In this document: piece after piece, positions 47,901-58,546 of the stretch | Position numbering within the stretch: the stretch's first letter is position 1 | Layout of the letters: every line of letters starts with the position of its first letter | From: Echinometra lucunter | Lineage: Eukaryota; Echinodermata; Echinoidea; Camarodonta; Echinometridae | Direction of reading: 5' to 3' | DNA: 64,000 nt | Assembly (NCBI GenBank): GCA_029962745.1 | Contig: CM057158.1 | Location: 561,464-625,463 of the forward strand | Made by a program: the position numbers and the translations under genes | Notes under the pieces: generated by a model | Databases searched by the model: none | Told to the model about the DNA's origin: nothing | Seen by the model: only the letters and a program-made list of their open reading frames with translations

Positions 47901-50900
47901 TTCAGTTTCTGCCTGTAGTTTGGCACTGACTAGAGACATCACCTACAAGAACCAAGATAAATAAAAAAAACCTCTAAAGTCAGGTTATTTGAGCCTACAT
48001 CTACAGAAATACTCTCTTCATTTGGTCCTACATGTTCTATATACAATTTTCTTCTAATTAAACTTGCACCAGTCATATAAAGAGCACTCATAGTAATAAC
48101 AATCATAAATATAGCTACAGTGTACATGTAATAAGGCTTTTTGTCAGTTAAAGGCATTGGCTAACATTGTTATGATTTTTTAAAAATCTTGTTTTGTTAC
48201 TTGAAAATGGGATAAACATAAGGGTTATAGTGTAAAAATACCAGTCTGAAAGTTTCAAAGTATAATATCCCCAGGAAGTATTTTTAAATATCAAAAATGT
48301 GAACCAATGTTTGAAAAATATACGATGGTCGGTTGCACAGAATAGACATAAGGAGTGCGCATGCGCGTATGACTCACCTTACCGCACTGTGTGTATTGGC
48401 GTATCATGCGGCAGGAGGCACATAACGGCATTTTCAAATTCAAGCAAAGTGGTCCTCTTAGTGATTGTCACGTGAGACGAAGGATAATAAAATCGTCGTT
48501 TGTGTCTAACTTACACTTTTTCATTCCAAATTATGGTTGGTTTCAGGGTTTTTGAGTACAAATACAAGTACTCATACACATGTTTCATCTTAGTTTGATA
48601 TTTTTTAAATCGGCTACTCATAAAGTTAGCCAATGCCTTTAATTGAAAGTCCTGAATGAAATATGTGAATACAAGGTAGCATGCAGTCTACAGGAACTTG
48701 AAGAGAAGCTTGTGAACTTTCTGGGAAAGGTGAAAAGTAATTTGTGAGCTTTTTCATTCTTTTTATGTCATGTAGGAAAACCTTAATGGTAAAAAGTCCC
48801 TAGGAAGAATTGCTCTTCAAATAAAATGCCCTCATATTGGAAATATGACAAGAAGTAACCATTGCAATTCACTGATGAGAATGAAATTTAATCAAGAAAA
48901 TCCTTCATTTCAGGTACAGTGTACATGTATCACTGTTTCTAGTTTCTAGAAAGATAATCTACCCTCCAACTTTCTTGCTTTCTCGCCTCTCTATTTCACC
49001 TCCATCTCTATCCACTTTATCTATAGTTCTTTAGGACTCACCACACGGTGAACCGTAAACCCTTTCTACGAATATCCGTACCATCATCATGCAAACTTCA
49101 AACATCATCTATGTATCATCGTTGTACTATTGAAAGTAAGCATAGGATTTTTAAACAACATAATTCTACTTTTCCTTGGCCTAATTCATATTTAAAAGAT
49201 ATATGCACTTTAAAAGGGCCTTACTGCACCTGCCAGAATGGCTTAGTATTATTAGTACCTTGTAGAGTCCTACTTGCATTATTCATGTTTGGACACAAGA
49301 TGGCAGCAGTCTACATACTGGTGTAAGCACAGCCTTTATACATGCATACTTCATGTTAGAAATCAAACTTCATATTTATACTTTCATACAGAACATTAAG
49401 AAATACTGTAGACAAATTGTGTGTTATTTCTAGAATTAAAATGAACATGTAAAACATTAAGGGTATCTGCTATGGTACATTAAAGCTGGGAAATAGACTT
49501 TGCAATGGAAAGACATCATATTAATTTCATAGAATATTACTCAGTTATTTTCAAGAATTTTCAATTTTGTGGCCCTACTGAAAGTTGCAGTTGCTCTTTT
49601 AAAGAACAGTATAAAACTGATGTTATTACATTACAGAGAGATGGGAAATGAAAACCTCTTTGATATATGCAAATCAATAACCATACTTGATTCATGAATA
49701 TGAATGAAGCATATCTCATCAATAAAGCCCAGCATGTGAATAGTGAACAAGGGCATCTGGTGGAGTAACACGAGATGAGTTCTTGAGTACCGACTAAAAC
49801 GTGTGCGTAAGCCGTGATGCTGGGAAAAAAGAGTACCTCCCTCCATCTAGGTGCTTCAATGTAATACATGAATTCACTCCATAACTCGGTTGTGAAGGAG
49901 AGGATTGTCGATGGCTAGAGTGTGAGTGTAATTATGCATTGTAGTTAATTGACTCACAAATTATCTCAGCTATAGAGTAAACACTCAAAGCATGCCCATT
50001 TATGATGGAGAGGACGATTCAACGTGACCTGTATGATTGATGTTTAAAGGACAGCGCCATCTCTAGCTTACTAATCACAAAGCTAAGAAGTACAGAGATA
50101 GCAAGAGAGCATTTTCTTGAGCACTTTCTCTTGTGAAATGTAAAGATGACCTTTAAAAGCTACGGATAAGTTTGTGCTTGGTTGAAAAGAGCAGGACAGC
50201 TTTAGCATTTCCCAGAGGTGCAGACTAGATAACATGCTATCTAGGCATATCACAATATCCCTGGCTTTAGAATGACATGTTACAGAGATATGAAATAGAT
50301 TATAGGATTACTGAAAAGGTGTTTGGTACTGCAATTATTCTTTAAAAAGCAAATATCAGAATGCTGAATTTTACATAGAGAATGGGCGGAAAGATAAAAC
50401 AATCACCAAAGTCAACAAACAATAGGTCTCCATTTTTCACATCCTTATTTAGTAGAAAAACAAAACAAGTTTTAAAACCTAAACATCAATTCTGAATTGT
50501 TTAAAATGTAGTAGATTATTTACATGTAGGTGTGTAAAATGTGACAAAATCAAATAAATGAAATCGCTGAAAATTACATTCACTTTGACCCATTGGCTAC
50601 TGGAAGCAGATGAACCCTGTATTAAGTCTATGAGAATATAAGAACTCAGTAGTCAACAAGGACTAAAGGGAAAGGACCATGATCTATCTCCCTGCATGCA
50701 ACAGCAAGATGACTTTAACAATTACTTTCCCTTTTTGCCTTGCAAGCATTCATGCCTATAGCCTAAGTCTTACACATTACTATACTTAGGCCAAAGCCCA
50801 ACAGTGCGAGGCAGATAAAGCTTTTCTTTAAAAGTGTTGCTCATAATGCATAATTGTCTATAAATTTACATACATGTACGTAGTTTTCAAAAAGGGCTTA

Positions 50901-53900
50901 TGTAGATGCTAATGATCTCTCTTTCTCCACAAATTTATTTCTCTAAAATCATGTTTGATAAAAACTTGAGGGAGCCGGGGAGGGAGCTTCCCTGATTTTG
51001 TGGAATGAGTCCATCGTGGAATGAAGGTTTCATAATATTGACCTCAGAGGGCGCTAGACCAGTTAGATGATTGGAACTCATTTAGGTTTTAATGTGGTGA
51101 GTGATGATGGTTGTTGGGATGGGAATGGTGATGATCTGGACGATAAAGAGGATGATGATGACGATGTTAGTTATGGTCAATCACCACGTCATTCACGACG
51201 GTGTTAATGATAATGTTCTGCTCATGATATAAGCTTTACAAATGTAATATTACATAGGTTATATAGATTCGAATCAGTGATTGGTCAAAATACCATCACG
51301 TGACTAGAGCTGCAAGGATCGCAATTGTTATATTTTGGTTTTGACGTCGCCTCGGTCAACATAACTGCGTTGTATTCACCAACGTGACGTCACTCACTGC
51401 ATAACTGTGCTGCGTATTCATGTGTGTACATGTAATATGTAATATAGGCCTATTATTTTTTAAAGCAGAGCTGCAGCAGGCAGTGTGAGTTATGATAAAA
51501 TAAATAACGTTTGATCGCCCACGAATTTTAAACTTGTAACAAACGTAGTCATGGCGACTTCCCTGCTAGTCGGTTTCAGTCCTTCAATGAGGAGGAATTG
51601 ACAGAAAAGTCTACGAGGACTCCCAAATCACCACTGCTTCTGTACGATGGGCCGACGTAAAGGCCTACAGAAGCAGTGATGAATTCATCCGTTAACATAC
51701 CTTGTCAATACTCTGATGGCAATCTACATAGACTATATAATATAACAGATATTGCCTGGTCTATCTCTTTAATAAACAACATTTCATCTCCCCTCCAAAG
51801 TTATATTTTTTTCCCTCGAGACAATATTTTCCCTCAGCGCTGCGCGCTTCGGGGTAATGAAATGTTATATAAAACCTCTAGGCAGGCAATATCTGTATAA
51901 TATTACCTCTTCTTTGTGTTTTCTGTTGAGCTTTTCACTGTTCCTGTCTATCTTCTTGAGGCATTCCTCTTGCACTTTTTGCTTGAATGCTGTAGCATCT
52001 TTAGCAATGCTGTGGTACTCTGCACACTTTGCCAATTCATTCTGGAAAGAAAATGGTAACAAATTCATGATTTCAATAAGCTACATCAAAAAAGTTCTTT
52101 TAAAGGTAACTCGTCCCTTTTGCAAAATCGATGAAAATCCATACAACTTGGCATGAGTTTAAGATGTTCTGATACTGTTCATTTGATCTTACGGTCATAC
52201 ATTGCTTAAGTCTTTAATGTAAAATGAAAATCTGGCTACCAACCTTGAATAAGCAAGTCGGATCAGCTGACCGGCAGTAGCGCAGCCAGCTGTATATACC
52301 TAGCTAGCTCAGCCGCGCACAGCTCGCAGCTACGACATGTACCGTACATAATATAGCGGCGCTGTAATGTGAATCCTTTCGTTGTGCGCTATCTCGAATC
52401 TTCAGATCTTTTTGTCATTGTACGAAAAAAGAAAGCTCTGATGAATTATCGAAGATTATTTCCTTAAAACCGAATTTCACGCTTTGTCAATTTCAGGGAT
52501 AGGTTATATAGCCTTTCTCTCTCAAATGATGACAGAGTCAGGGAACTTTCAGAATTGGGTCTGCAAAAGGGACGGGCTACCTTTAAACAGGATGTAGTAA
52601 ACCACCAATGAAACATCAGAATCAATCTGTGTAGATGACTTGAAAGTGGATTGATAAAAAAACAAGTGAAATAACATAATTTGTGTGTTAACAAAGATTC
52701 AATACTATAAGATGGTTAGATGATAAAAATATGTGAAACACACTTCATCTGCCAAAGCTTTTGTTTTTCTTTTGAAAATTTGGAAAATAATATGTCACAT
52801 AAGAGTGCGGTTTAGGAGAGAAAAATACACCAAGAGGCAAGAGCTGTTTCAAATGATGAAGAAAACATCACAGAATATGAAGGTAAAACATCAAAGATAA
52901 ATGGATGAAGTTACATGTAAGCTTTGCTGCTCTGGGCTGGAGTTACTAATCAAATATAAGGGTATAACCTAAATTTGAATGCTAGCAAAGATAATACATG
53001 TCAGTATAATTTTCTGTTAAGTCTCTCAGTATCATAGCTGGGGTGTATGATTGAATGCAATTCCCACAGTGTGTTGAAGAGAAAAATAGCACATGCTGCA
53101 TGACTTAGCAGGTATGAGGGCAGACATTATTTATACTTGCCTTCTTTAAGGTATTGGTTAACTTTGTCTCCTTTAAAAATAAAAAAAAGTGATGAATCGG
53201 CTAATCCTGCCATCATAATTCAAAACATAAAGGTCATACAGGAATTGACAGGGTTTTATAGGCCAATCGCGCATCTACATGTATCTATCAAGATATTTAT
53301 GATAATAAATTCATATTTTTAACCCTACAGCCGTACGGGTAGAGCGTATAACAGTTGTTTCATTTTTTTCATATTTCATAGCATCCTATCCACTGTGGTG
53401 TTCAAGGTGCTCCAATATAAAAACCCCTGCTTAATAGTTTGGCTACTGAACAGTGCCCACAACATTTAAAGGGATTCCGTCCTACCGCTACCTACGTGTA
53501 TTTAGCCCCTGGGTGAAGAGTGGCAAATGTATCAACTTATCATCAAAAGACAATGGTGCCATGCAAGGGTTCAAACACACAACTACATGTATCCCAGGGA
53601 TCCAACACATGTAACGTGACAAATGCCTCAGGCTATATTTTGTCAAAGACACACAATTAGGGTCAGGGTTGCAATCACACAGGGCTACATTGGTATGCTG
53701 AGCTGTGCAAATTTGTGACATGCTGCCCTCTATAGTCGAAGATTGAAATCACTAAAATAATCAACAAATTCATATAAAATATTTGCTTTTTACACCTAAG
53801 TCTGGATAATAAAATATCTTATTTCCATTCCATTCCTCCAACTGGATGTAAACTATCATGATCAAATGAATTTTGAAAAATATTTTTCTGATCACTGGTG

Positions 53901-55129
53901 AAACAGCTCTTGCTCCTCTGTCCCCCAAAAGTCATTGGTAGAAGTAAGAACACTACTTTCCTATTGTCAGCAATTTGCATGCTACAGCACGTCTGTTGTG
54001 CGAGGTTAGTATAACCGAGCACTAGTGTGAGTGGGTTGCAATAGGGTTTTAGGTCAGGCTTAGGGTTAAGGTTAGGGTTTTGTATAGATTTTGGTCCAGG
54101 GTTAAAGTTCAGTATGTGTGCGAAAGTGATGCAGCATAATATTGTCAGTTTGGGATATAGGCCTAGATCTACATTGTGTCTTAACTAGATCTAGATCTAT
54201 GCAATCTCCATCATAGTTAGAATTCACAAATCGTGCAGTTTTTACATGGAAAAATGGAGATGTGGAGCAAATGTGAACTTGGTATAGATCTACTAACTTT
54301 CCATGTGCATTTCAATTTGCATCTTAATCTTCATAAGCGTATTACAATGTGTGCAATTTTTACATGGAAAAAAAAAAAAAATCTCAAATGTCTACCTTGG
54401 AAAAATATCTTGAAAATGACATTTGCAGAGTTTTTTTCTTTTGGTCAGCAAACTAGACCGATCCCGAGATGCAAATTTGGATAATCAACATGGAACAGAT
54501 ATGGAACAGATTACCAGGACATGTCATTCTCCATGGAAACCCAACTACGTTCAGAGAGGCTGCACTACCTATCATTAGCATGATGCAGCCTCCTGTTGGG
54601 TCCCACATGCTATAAATGGACCTATGCATGTTTTTACTCGCATCCCTGCATGCTCTTTTATTGTATATATGTCAGCCAACCCAAATCCTGCACCTTGTCA
54701 CCTCCACATGACATTGTTGACATCCCAGTACGCCTAGCTTCCAAGGAGCTTCGTTTCGGGATTACTGCAACAAGTAACAAGTAACATGTTAACATTCTTT
54801 GAAATTATAATTGATTTTCATCTCAATTTTAAAAATTACTTTCATCAACAAATCACACTCTTTGAGATGGCCTAACACTACAGTTAGGCCCTACTAGACT
54901 CTAAATAAGGTTAGGGCCTAGCCCTAGGCCTTAAGGTTGAGTTAACTTCTGGATATTTGACTTCCCTTACCTCAAACTGTGTTAATTGCTTCTTCAACTC
55001 CTCATTTTCTCGATGAATATCTTGCATCAAACTCAACGCTTGAATATGCCGGTTAGTCAGTCTGTTTTCTTGCTCGATGTATTCATCTCGAGTCTGGTTC
55101 TTCTTCTTCTTATAACAGTTGTCAGACAT
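41186..55129 (-). CDS. Coiled-coil protein, six coding exons, 405 residues (unnamed)
   Basis: Spliced on the minus strand from 55129-54971, 53170-53141, 52041-51907, 47942-47880, 42426-42337 and 41926-41186. The lengths 159, 30, 135, 63, 90 and 741 nt are all multiples of three, so every intron is phase 0. The product has 405 residues. It is charged, rich in E, K, Q and L, with heptad patterning from about residue 18 to 350. The last ~45 residues are a basic, serine/proline-rich tail containing KKPKSLPSLK. There is no signal peptide or membrane segment. The layout resembles axonemal or centrosomal coiled-coil proteins, but I cannot assign a family. Start: ATG 55129-55127 in AAGATGT context, the only in-frame ATG. 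Further small phase-0 exons in the 4.0 and 5.5 kb introns cannot be excluded. Confidence 0.82.
42337..42426 (-). CDS. Coiled-coil gene exon 5 (residues 130-159)
   Basis: Begins LQQLLEQHEK after TTTTGTGCAG and ends DLKID at GAT/GTAAGT, 30 codons. The heptad pattern is clear. Confidence 0.8.
42820..46190. other. Intron of the coiled-coil gene, nothing firm
   Basis: Non-coding. A short CT tract lies at 43525-43575 and a GA tract at 44303-44345. A pair of overlapping frames at 44501-44911 lacks any family motif. Possible repeat remnants (TCTAGTGGTGCGGATGAGCG near 43078) were not resolved. Confidence 0.4.
46201..46283 (+). repeat. Three tandem 30-bp repeats
   Basis: GAATTCTGTTTAC recurs every 30 bp (ATTCTGTTTA at 46211, 46241 and 46271), separated by GTGTAAAA-CAATGA blocks. 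Confidence 0.85.
47256..47302. repeat. (AAAAC)n microsatellite
   Basis: AAAAC pentanucleotide repeats with AAAC variants. Confidence 0.9.
47880..47942 (-). CDS. Coiled-coil gene exon 4 (residues 109-129)
   Basis: Begins VMSLVSAKLQ after TTCTTGTAG and ends LEEREQ at a perfect CAA/GTAAGT donor, 21 codons. Confidence 0.78.
48148..48642 (+). mobile_element. TTAA-flanked non-autonomous element (family 2)
   Basis: 495 bp with TTAA on both sides. The inverted ends TTAAAGGCATTGGCTAAC and the mirror GTTAGCCAATGCCTTTAA match for 18 bp and continue imperfectly. The interior has GTGCGCATGCGCGTATGAC and no coding frame. It differs from family 1 except for TTAA and the first bases (AGG). It lies in intron 3 of the coiled-coil gene. 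Confidence 0.85.
48660..50580. other. Intron, nothing recognised
   Basis: No supported exon or repeat. Frames of 70-100 codons here start at non-ATG codons or lack motifs. Confidence 0.45.
50585..50667. mobile_element. ~80 bp inverted-repeat mini-element, copy 2
   Basis: TTGACCCATTGGCTACTGG at one end and CTCAGTAGTCAACAAGG at the other, with AACCCTGTATTAAGTCTATG inside as at 26971-27050. Confidence 0.6.
51735..51905. mobile_element. Hairpin MITE abutting a splice donor
   Basis: Outer arms TATAACAGATATTGCCTGG and the reverse complement of GCAGGCAATATCTGTATAAT. Inner arms AACATTTCAT / ATGAAATGTT. About 170 bp. Its right end touches position 51906, the first bases of intron 3 (minus-strand GTAATATTATACAG), so the donor region overlaps the element's terminus. 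Confidence 0.75.
51907..52041 (-). CDS. Coiled-coil gene exon 3 (residues 64-108)
   Basis: Begins NELAKCAEYH after a TTTCCAG acceptor and ends NRKHKEE at a GTAATA donor, 45 codons. The donor lies at the very end of a hairpin MITE (51735-51905). Confidence 0.8.
52100..52586 (+). mobile_element. TTAA-flanked non-autonomous element (family 1), copy 2
   Basis: 487 bp, same orientation as the copy at 16569-17063 and roughly nine in ten bases identical by eye. It begins 59 bp upstream of exon 3's acceptor, inside intron 2 of the coiled-coil gene. TTAA on both sides. Confidence 0.85.
53141..53170 (-). CDS. Coiled-coil gene micro-exon 2 (residues 54-63)
   Basis: Thirty bases coding ETKLTNTLKK. A T-rich acceptor (TTTATTTTTAAAG) precedes it. 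It ends AAG followed by GCAAGT, a strong match to the GC-AG donor class. It is in frame with exons 1 and 3 and continues the coiled-coil pattern. The exon is inferred; skipping it also leaves an open frame. Confidence 0.6.
53465..53720 (-). mobile_element. Diverged SINE related to the GTGGATAA family
   Basis: On the minus strand: TTGTCTTTTGATGATAAG, ACATTTGCCACTCTTCACCC, AGGGGCTAAATACACG and GGACGGAATCCCTTTAAATG. These recall the CTTTGGCAAG, CCCAGGTGNNNAATGGGTAC and TTCCTTGAAATG blocks of the SINE at 31826. The head is poorly preserved. Confidence 0.4.
54052..54082 (+). repeat. Short degenerate telomere-like stretch
   Basis: TTAGGGTTAAGGTTAGGGTT lies within about 30 bp. Too short and imperfect to be a real interstitial telomere array. 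Confidence 0.4.
54971..55129 (-). CDS. Coiled-coil gene exon 1 (residues 1-53)
   Basis: Starts MSDNCYKKKK, enters a coiled coil at DEYIEQENRL and ends LTQFE at a donor GAG/GTAAGG. The upstream region to about 55330 is presumably 5' UTR and promoter. No TATA box is seen. Confidence 0.8.
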
Positions 55130-56204
55130 CTTGGAAACAATTAGCCTATCTATATCCTCCAAAATTAAATGCACAGAATCTGGACCGGGTCGATCGGACC
55201 GGACATCTCTGCATGGACGTCCTACTACCTAGCGCTAAGCTAAGCTATTATAGCGCGTCCTTCACAACCACTGCACAGTACAGAACTATTTCACAATCCT
55301 AGGGTACGGTTAAGCTAAGGGTACCCATTAAAAAAGAAAATTGGACTGGGTTTAAAGGTATATGGTAGCTTTTCATTGGTAAAAAGGGGCTTTTGCAAAA
55401 TCAATTTTACACGACTGTGACTTGGTGAAGAATTACTGTACTCGTGCCAGTTTTTCTATAGAAAATGAACACGGTCGTGACTTGGTGAAGAGCTCATAAA
55501 TTGATTAAATTCATTGACTTGTGATATGACTTGACAAAGAGTTGATAATGTATAGACAAAGTCAATGATCGTGACTTCCTGAAGAGTACCCGTGATATGC
55601 ATGGTGAAGACATTTTTTTTTGGCTACGCAAAAGGAGGTTTCTTGCAATTCTTTATTCATCCCTTCACTTTAGGGTGTAATAAACACATCTTTTTGAAAT
55701 GCCAGAAACAGAAAAGTACAATTTTACAATCTCACTGAAAAAACTGTCGTAACAGTTACATTGTTTATAATCTTCTATACAAGCTTTATTTGCTCAATGT
55801 ATTGTTTTTCAAAGCCACTTGCTTTTGAAGAGAAAAATTAAACTTAAAAAGATGTTTGAAACATCTAAACAATGGTCTTATAACATCATAAATGGCTTCA
55901 TCATTTTCCACTAAAATTAAAAAGGATTAAAATAATTCAGGTTGTTCCTTTTGCATCCATTATGTTCTATATTTAAGATTCGATGGTCAGTCTCTCCGTA
56001 CCTTGTCTGAAAAGCTGACCATTATGGGTCTAACATAATTCCCCCCCAAAAAAAAAATATGCTCCATCAGTGTTTCGGGAAACTTTTCACAAGAGGTGCA
56101 TATAGTTCTGAGTCAACCAGTTTTAACTCTGTGTAATGATTGGGTAGAAGATAGTGTTACACTGAAAAATTATTGCTTTAACTTCAACAGTTGATTATAA
56201 TGAA
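55130..56204. other. 5' flank of the coiled-coil gene
   Basis: The first ~200 bp is presumably 5' UTR and promoter. At 55410-55590 the phrase GTGACTTGGTGAAGAG recurs four times at irregular spacing (~45-55 bp), a decayed short repeat. The rest is AT-rich with nothing recognised. Confidence 0.4.
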
Positions 56205-56365
56205 AGATATTGATAAATGCAAACAACTTAGGCAAACTCCCTTATGAATTATAAATAATAATCACTGAAAGAAATTAAATGAGAGAATAAAAACTGCGTA
56301 TAGCTCACTCATTGTTCCCCAAATCTGTCCATTTTGATTTGTTTTTTAATTAAAGGTTGAAAAAA

Positions 56366-56436
56366 TGCCTCCGCCGGGAATCGAAACCGGGTCACTGGCT
56401 TAGAACGCCACTGCCTTAACCACTAGACCACAGACG
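56366..56436 (-). tRNA. Decayed tRNA-like module, loop reads UCU
   Basis: On the minus strand the A box TGGTCTAGTGG, loop GTTCTAA (UCU), a B-box variant GGTTTCGATTCC with one extra T, and 3' acceptor CGGAGGC are present. Two bases of the 5' acceptor strand are missing. A pseudo-tRNA within the fold-back element. Confidence 0.6.
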
Positions 56437-56658
56437 GGGGCCGCGGAAGGCCGCAAGTGGATCCGAGCTTCAAGACTGGATACGCTCTGTTGGATACATT
56501 ATTTTGACTTTGATCATGATGATAAGTATGCATGCGTCCAGACTTGAAGCTCGCATCCAACTGCGGCACGTGGTTATTCTCAGAGAATGAAGTTTGAATA
56601 TTTGTCGGTCGGTCAATTGGATTTGGTTAACTGCTGGCCCGCCTCTGCATGTGGTCTG

Positions 56659-56909
56659 CACAGTAAAAATAAAATTAAACAACTTGTATAATTTTTTTAC
56701 AACCTGGTTTACTGATCAGATATTGTTTTAAAAGTTTAAACAAGTGTTTAAAAAGTTAAACAACAATGTTCAATTTTTGAACAATGAATAATAAAAATTG
56801 AACATTGCTGTTTAAAACTTTGAACAGTTGTTTAAACTTGTTTAAACTTTTAAACAATACCTGATTAGTTCATATCGTAAACCAAGTTGTATAAAACGTT
56901 TTTACTGTG
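56659..56909. mobile_element. Palindromic MITE nested in the tRNA module
   Basis: Ends CACAGTAAAAA and TTTTTACTGTG. The interior is strongly palindromic (GTTTAAACTTTTAAACAA-type arms, CAATTTTTGAACA / ATTGAACATTG). The flanking dinucleotides are TG (left) and TA (right), consistent with a TA target duplication with one mutation. Removing it joins GTGGTCT to GTGGTTAAGG, the normal A-box region of the tRNA module. Confidence 0.8.
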
Positions 56910-57344
56910 TAGTGGTTAAGGCATTAGCCGGAGGTTCGATTCCCGGCGGAGGCATTTTTTTCAACCTTTGATTTAAAAAATGGATGACAGCTCTATTTAG
57001 GGGATGTGAGCTAGGTTATTATTCTTTTATTTAATTTCTTTCAGTATTTCCAATTGCTATCTGTAATATCTATTTTTCTAGTTAAAAGAGAAGTATAGGA
57101 GGTATAAAAATCCTTTAAATGAGAATGCGGTAAAAATTTGTTGGATGTCATGTTTTCTATAGTGGTAGCTCTAAATCATTTTCAGTAAGTTCAGAACCCT
57201 TGGATACACAGTCCTTCCTATCAGACCATTTTCTAAAGGGGGTGTTACAAGAAAGTTGAGTTGCGATCAACTGCAAATTTTGCAACTGACAGTACAAGTT
57301 GCACTTGATTTGCGATTGATTGCAAGGCTCGGGCGTGATGCTCA

Positions 57345-57540
57345 GTGGCATATCTAAGGGGCGGGGGCAAGTGCCCTGGGCGGCACTTTGAGGGAGCGGG
57401 GAAAAAAAACCCGCAAAAGAGAGAAAAAGAAAAAAAGAAAATAAAGGAAAATCATATTTTAAGGATTTTGCGGGCCCCCCCCCCCCTCCTCCATTATCGC
57501 ACCCTCCTCCATTCGCAGGATATATGATTTTTTGAGGGGT
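57345..57540 (+). repeat. GC-rich repeat fragment (CAGTGGCATATCTAAGG)
   Basis: Begins CAGTGGCATATCTAAGGGGC, then GGGGGCAAGTGCCC, an A/G-rich tract, and a C run at 57475-57486. The opening resembles that of the pair at 57985 and 63098. Confidence 0.5.
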
Positions 57541-57984
57541 TTAAAGTGCAAAAAAATATTCTAAAGCTCGGTCGCTTTGCTCCCTCACATGAGTTTTCCT
57601 CTCAGAATCTCATCATTTCGCGCGACATATATATAATAGTTTTTAAACGAGCTTTTTAAAAGGGATTCAGAATTCTCATAAACTACACAGTACAGTAAAT
57701 AACCTTAAACTACTCTTACTTCAGTCCTTAGGAATCCTGCAGAAGACCGTTGGGGAGATCTCCCGAAGACAATGGTGCAAAGTGCGGAGCTCAGACTTAG
57801 AAGAAGATCGGTGTACTGAAAAGTCACGTAGACCTGTCTATTCCAAGCTCAAAAGTTGCAGATTAGGAGCCTGACCTATGGCCCTATAAAAATCGGCTAG
57901 ATATACAAATCAATTCTTTATGAAGCCTGGGCTGGGCGAAGACCCGACGGAGATGAAATTTTCGAAATTTTCATATATTAGATG

Positions 57985-58546
57985 ACAGTGGCGTAATGAG
58001 CCAAAATATTTGGGAGGATCAATCTTTTCTCTTACCTTTTATCTTTTCTCGCTCCCGCTTTTTTTCCTTCTACTTTTTTCTTTCTTTTTTGTTGGCGTTT
58101 TGGAGGGGGTGACCGCCCCCATCGCCCCCCCCCCCTGGCTACGCAAGTGCACTCCCATGGTAAAGGAGCTTTTGCAGTATTGATGGTTTGCAAACTCTGT
58201 AAAAGAACACTATTTAGCACTACAAACTTAAAGCCCGTGTCTAGTTTTGGTAAATGTAAGAATATTCATTTTCAAAGTATGAATCCATTGTCAGATAAAC
58301 AGATAAAACCAAGTGTTATATCATAAAACACATTAGTATTGATATTATGCGTGTTTTCTGCCTTGCTATGCATGCTATTTGGGAAATTGTGCATGCGTTA
58401 CTTAACAACAGAAAAGGAGTCTAGGGAGAAGTAATGAAATTCGAGTGATATCACTAATATAAAATTGAAAATAAACCATGGTTGAAATTTATTGAGGGGG
58501 GGGGGGGGCTGACGCCCCCAGCCCCCCCCCCTCCAGTACGCCAGTG
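57985..58546 (+). mobile_element. CAGTGGCGTA repeat, copy 1
   Basis: Starts CAGTGGCGTAATGAGCC and ends CCAGTACGCCAGTG, so the outer 10 bp are inverted (CAGTGGCGTA / TACGCCAGTG). Near-identical to 63098-63833 from about 58045 onwards, but lacks ~170 bp of that copy's left part. The G and C runs near the right end are palindromic. Non-coding. Confidence 0.85.

Larger units (their letters stand above)
56205..57050. mobile_element. Fold-back element with two outward tRNA modules
   Basis: The left arm (minus orientation) holds the tail and a tRNA-like module (56366-56436). The right arm (plus) holds a tRNA module interrupted by a MITE (56640-56955) and the same tail to about 57050. The centre is also palindromic: GATCCGAGCTTCAAGACTGG near 56462 mirrors CCAGACTTGAAGCTCGCATCC near 56538, with the axis near 56508. 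Layout: tail - tRNA(-) - centre - tRNA(+) - tail. Tails and modules match 8931-9227 and 9535-10080. Confidence 0.7.

Noticed and set aside
54052..54082. Interstitial telomere repeat
   Set aside because: Only two or three imperfect TTAGGG units; compatible with chance.
55346..55400. Third member of the TTAA/AGGTA element family
   Set aside because: TTTAAAGGTATATGG resembles the left end, but no matching right end or TTAA was found downstream.
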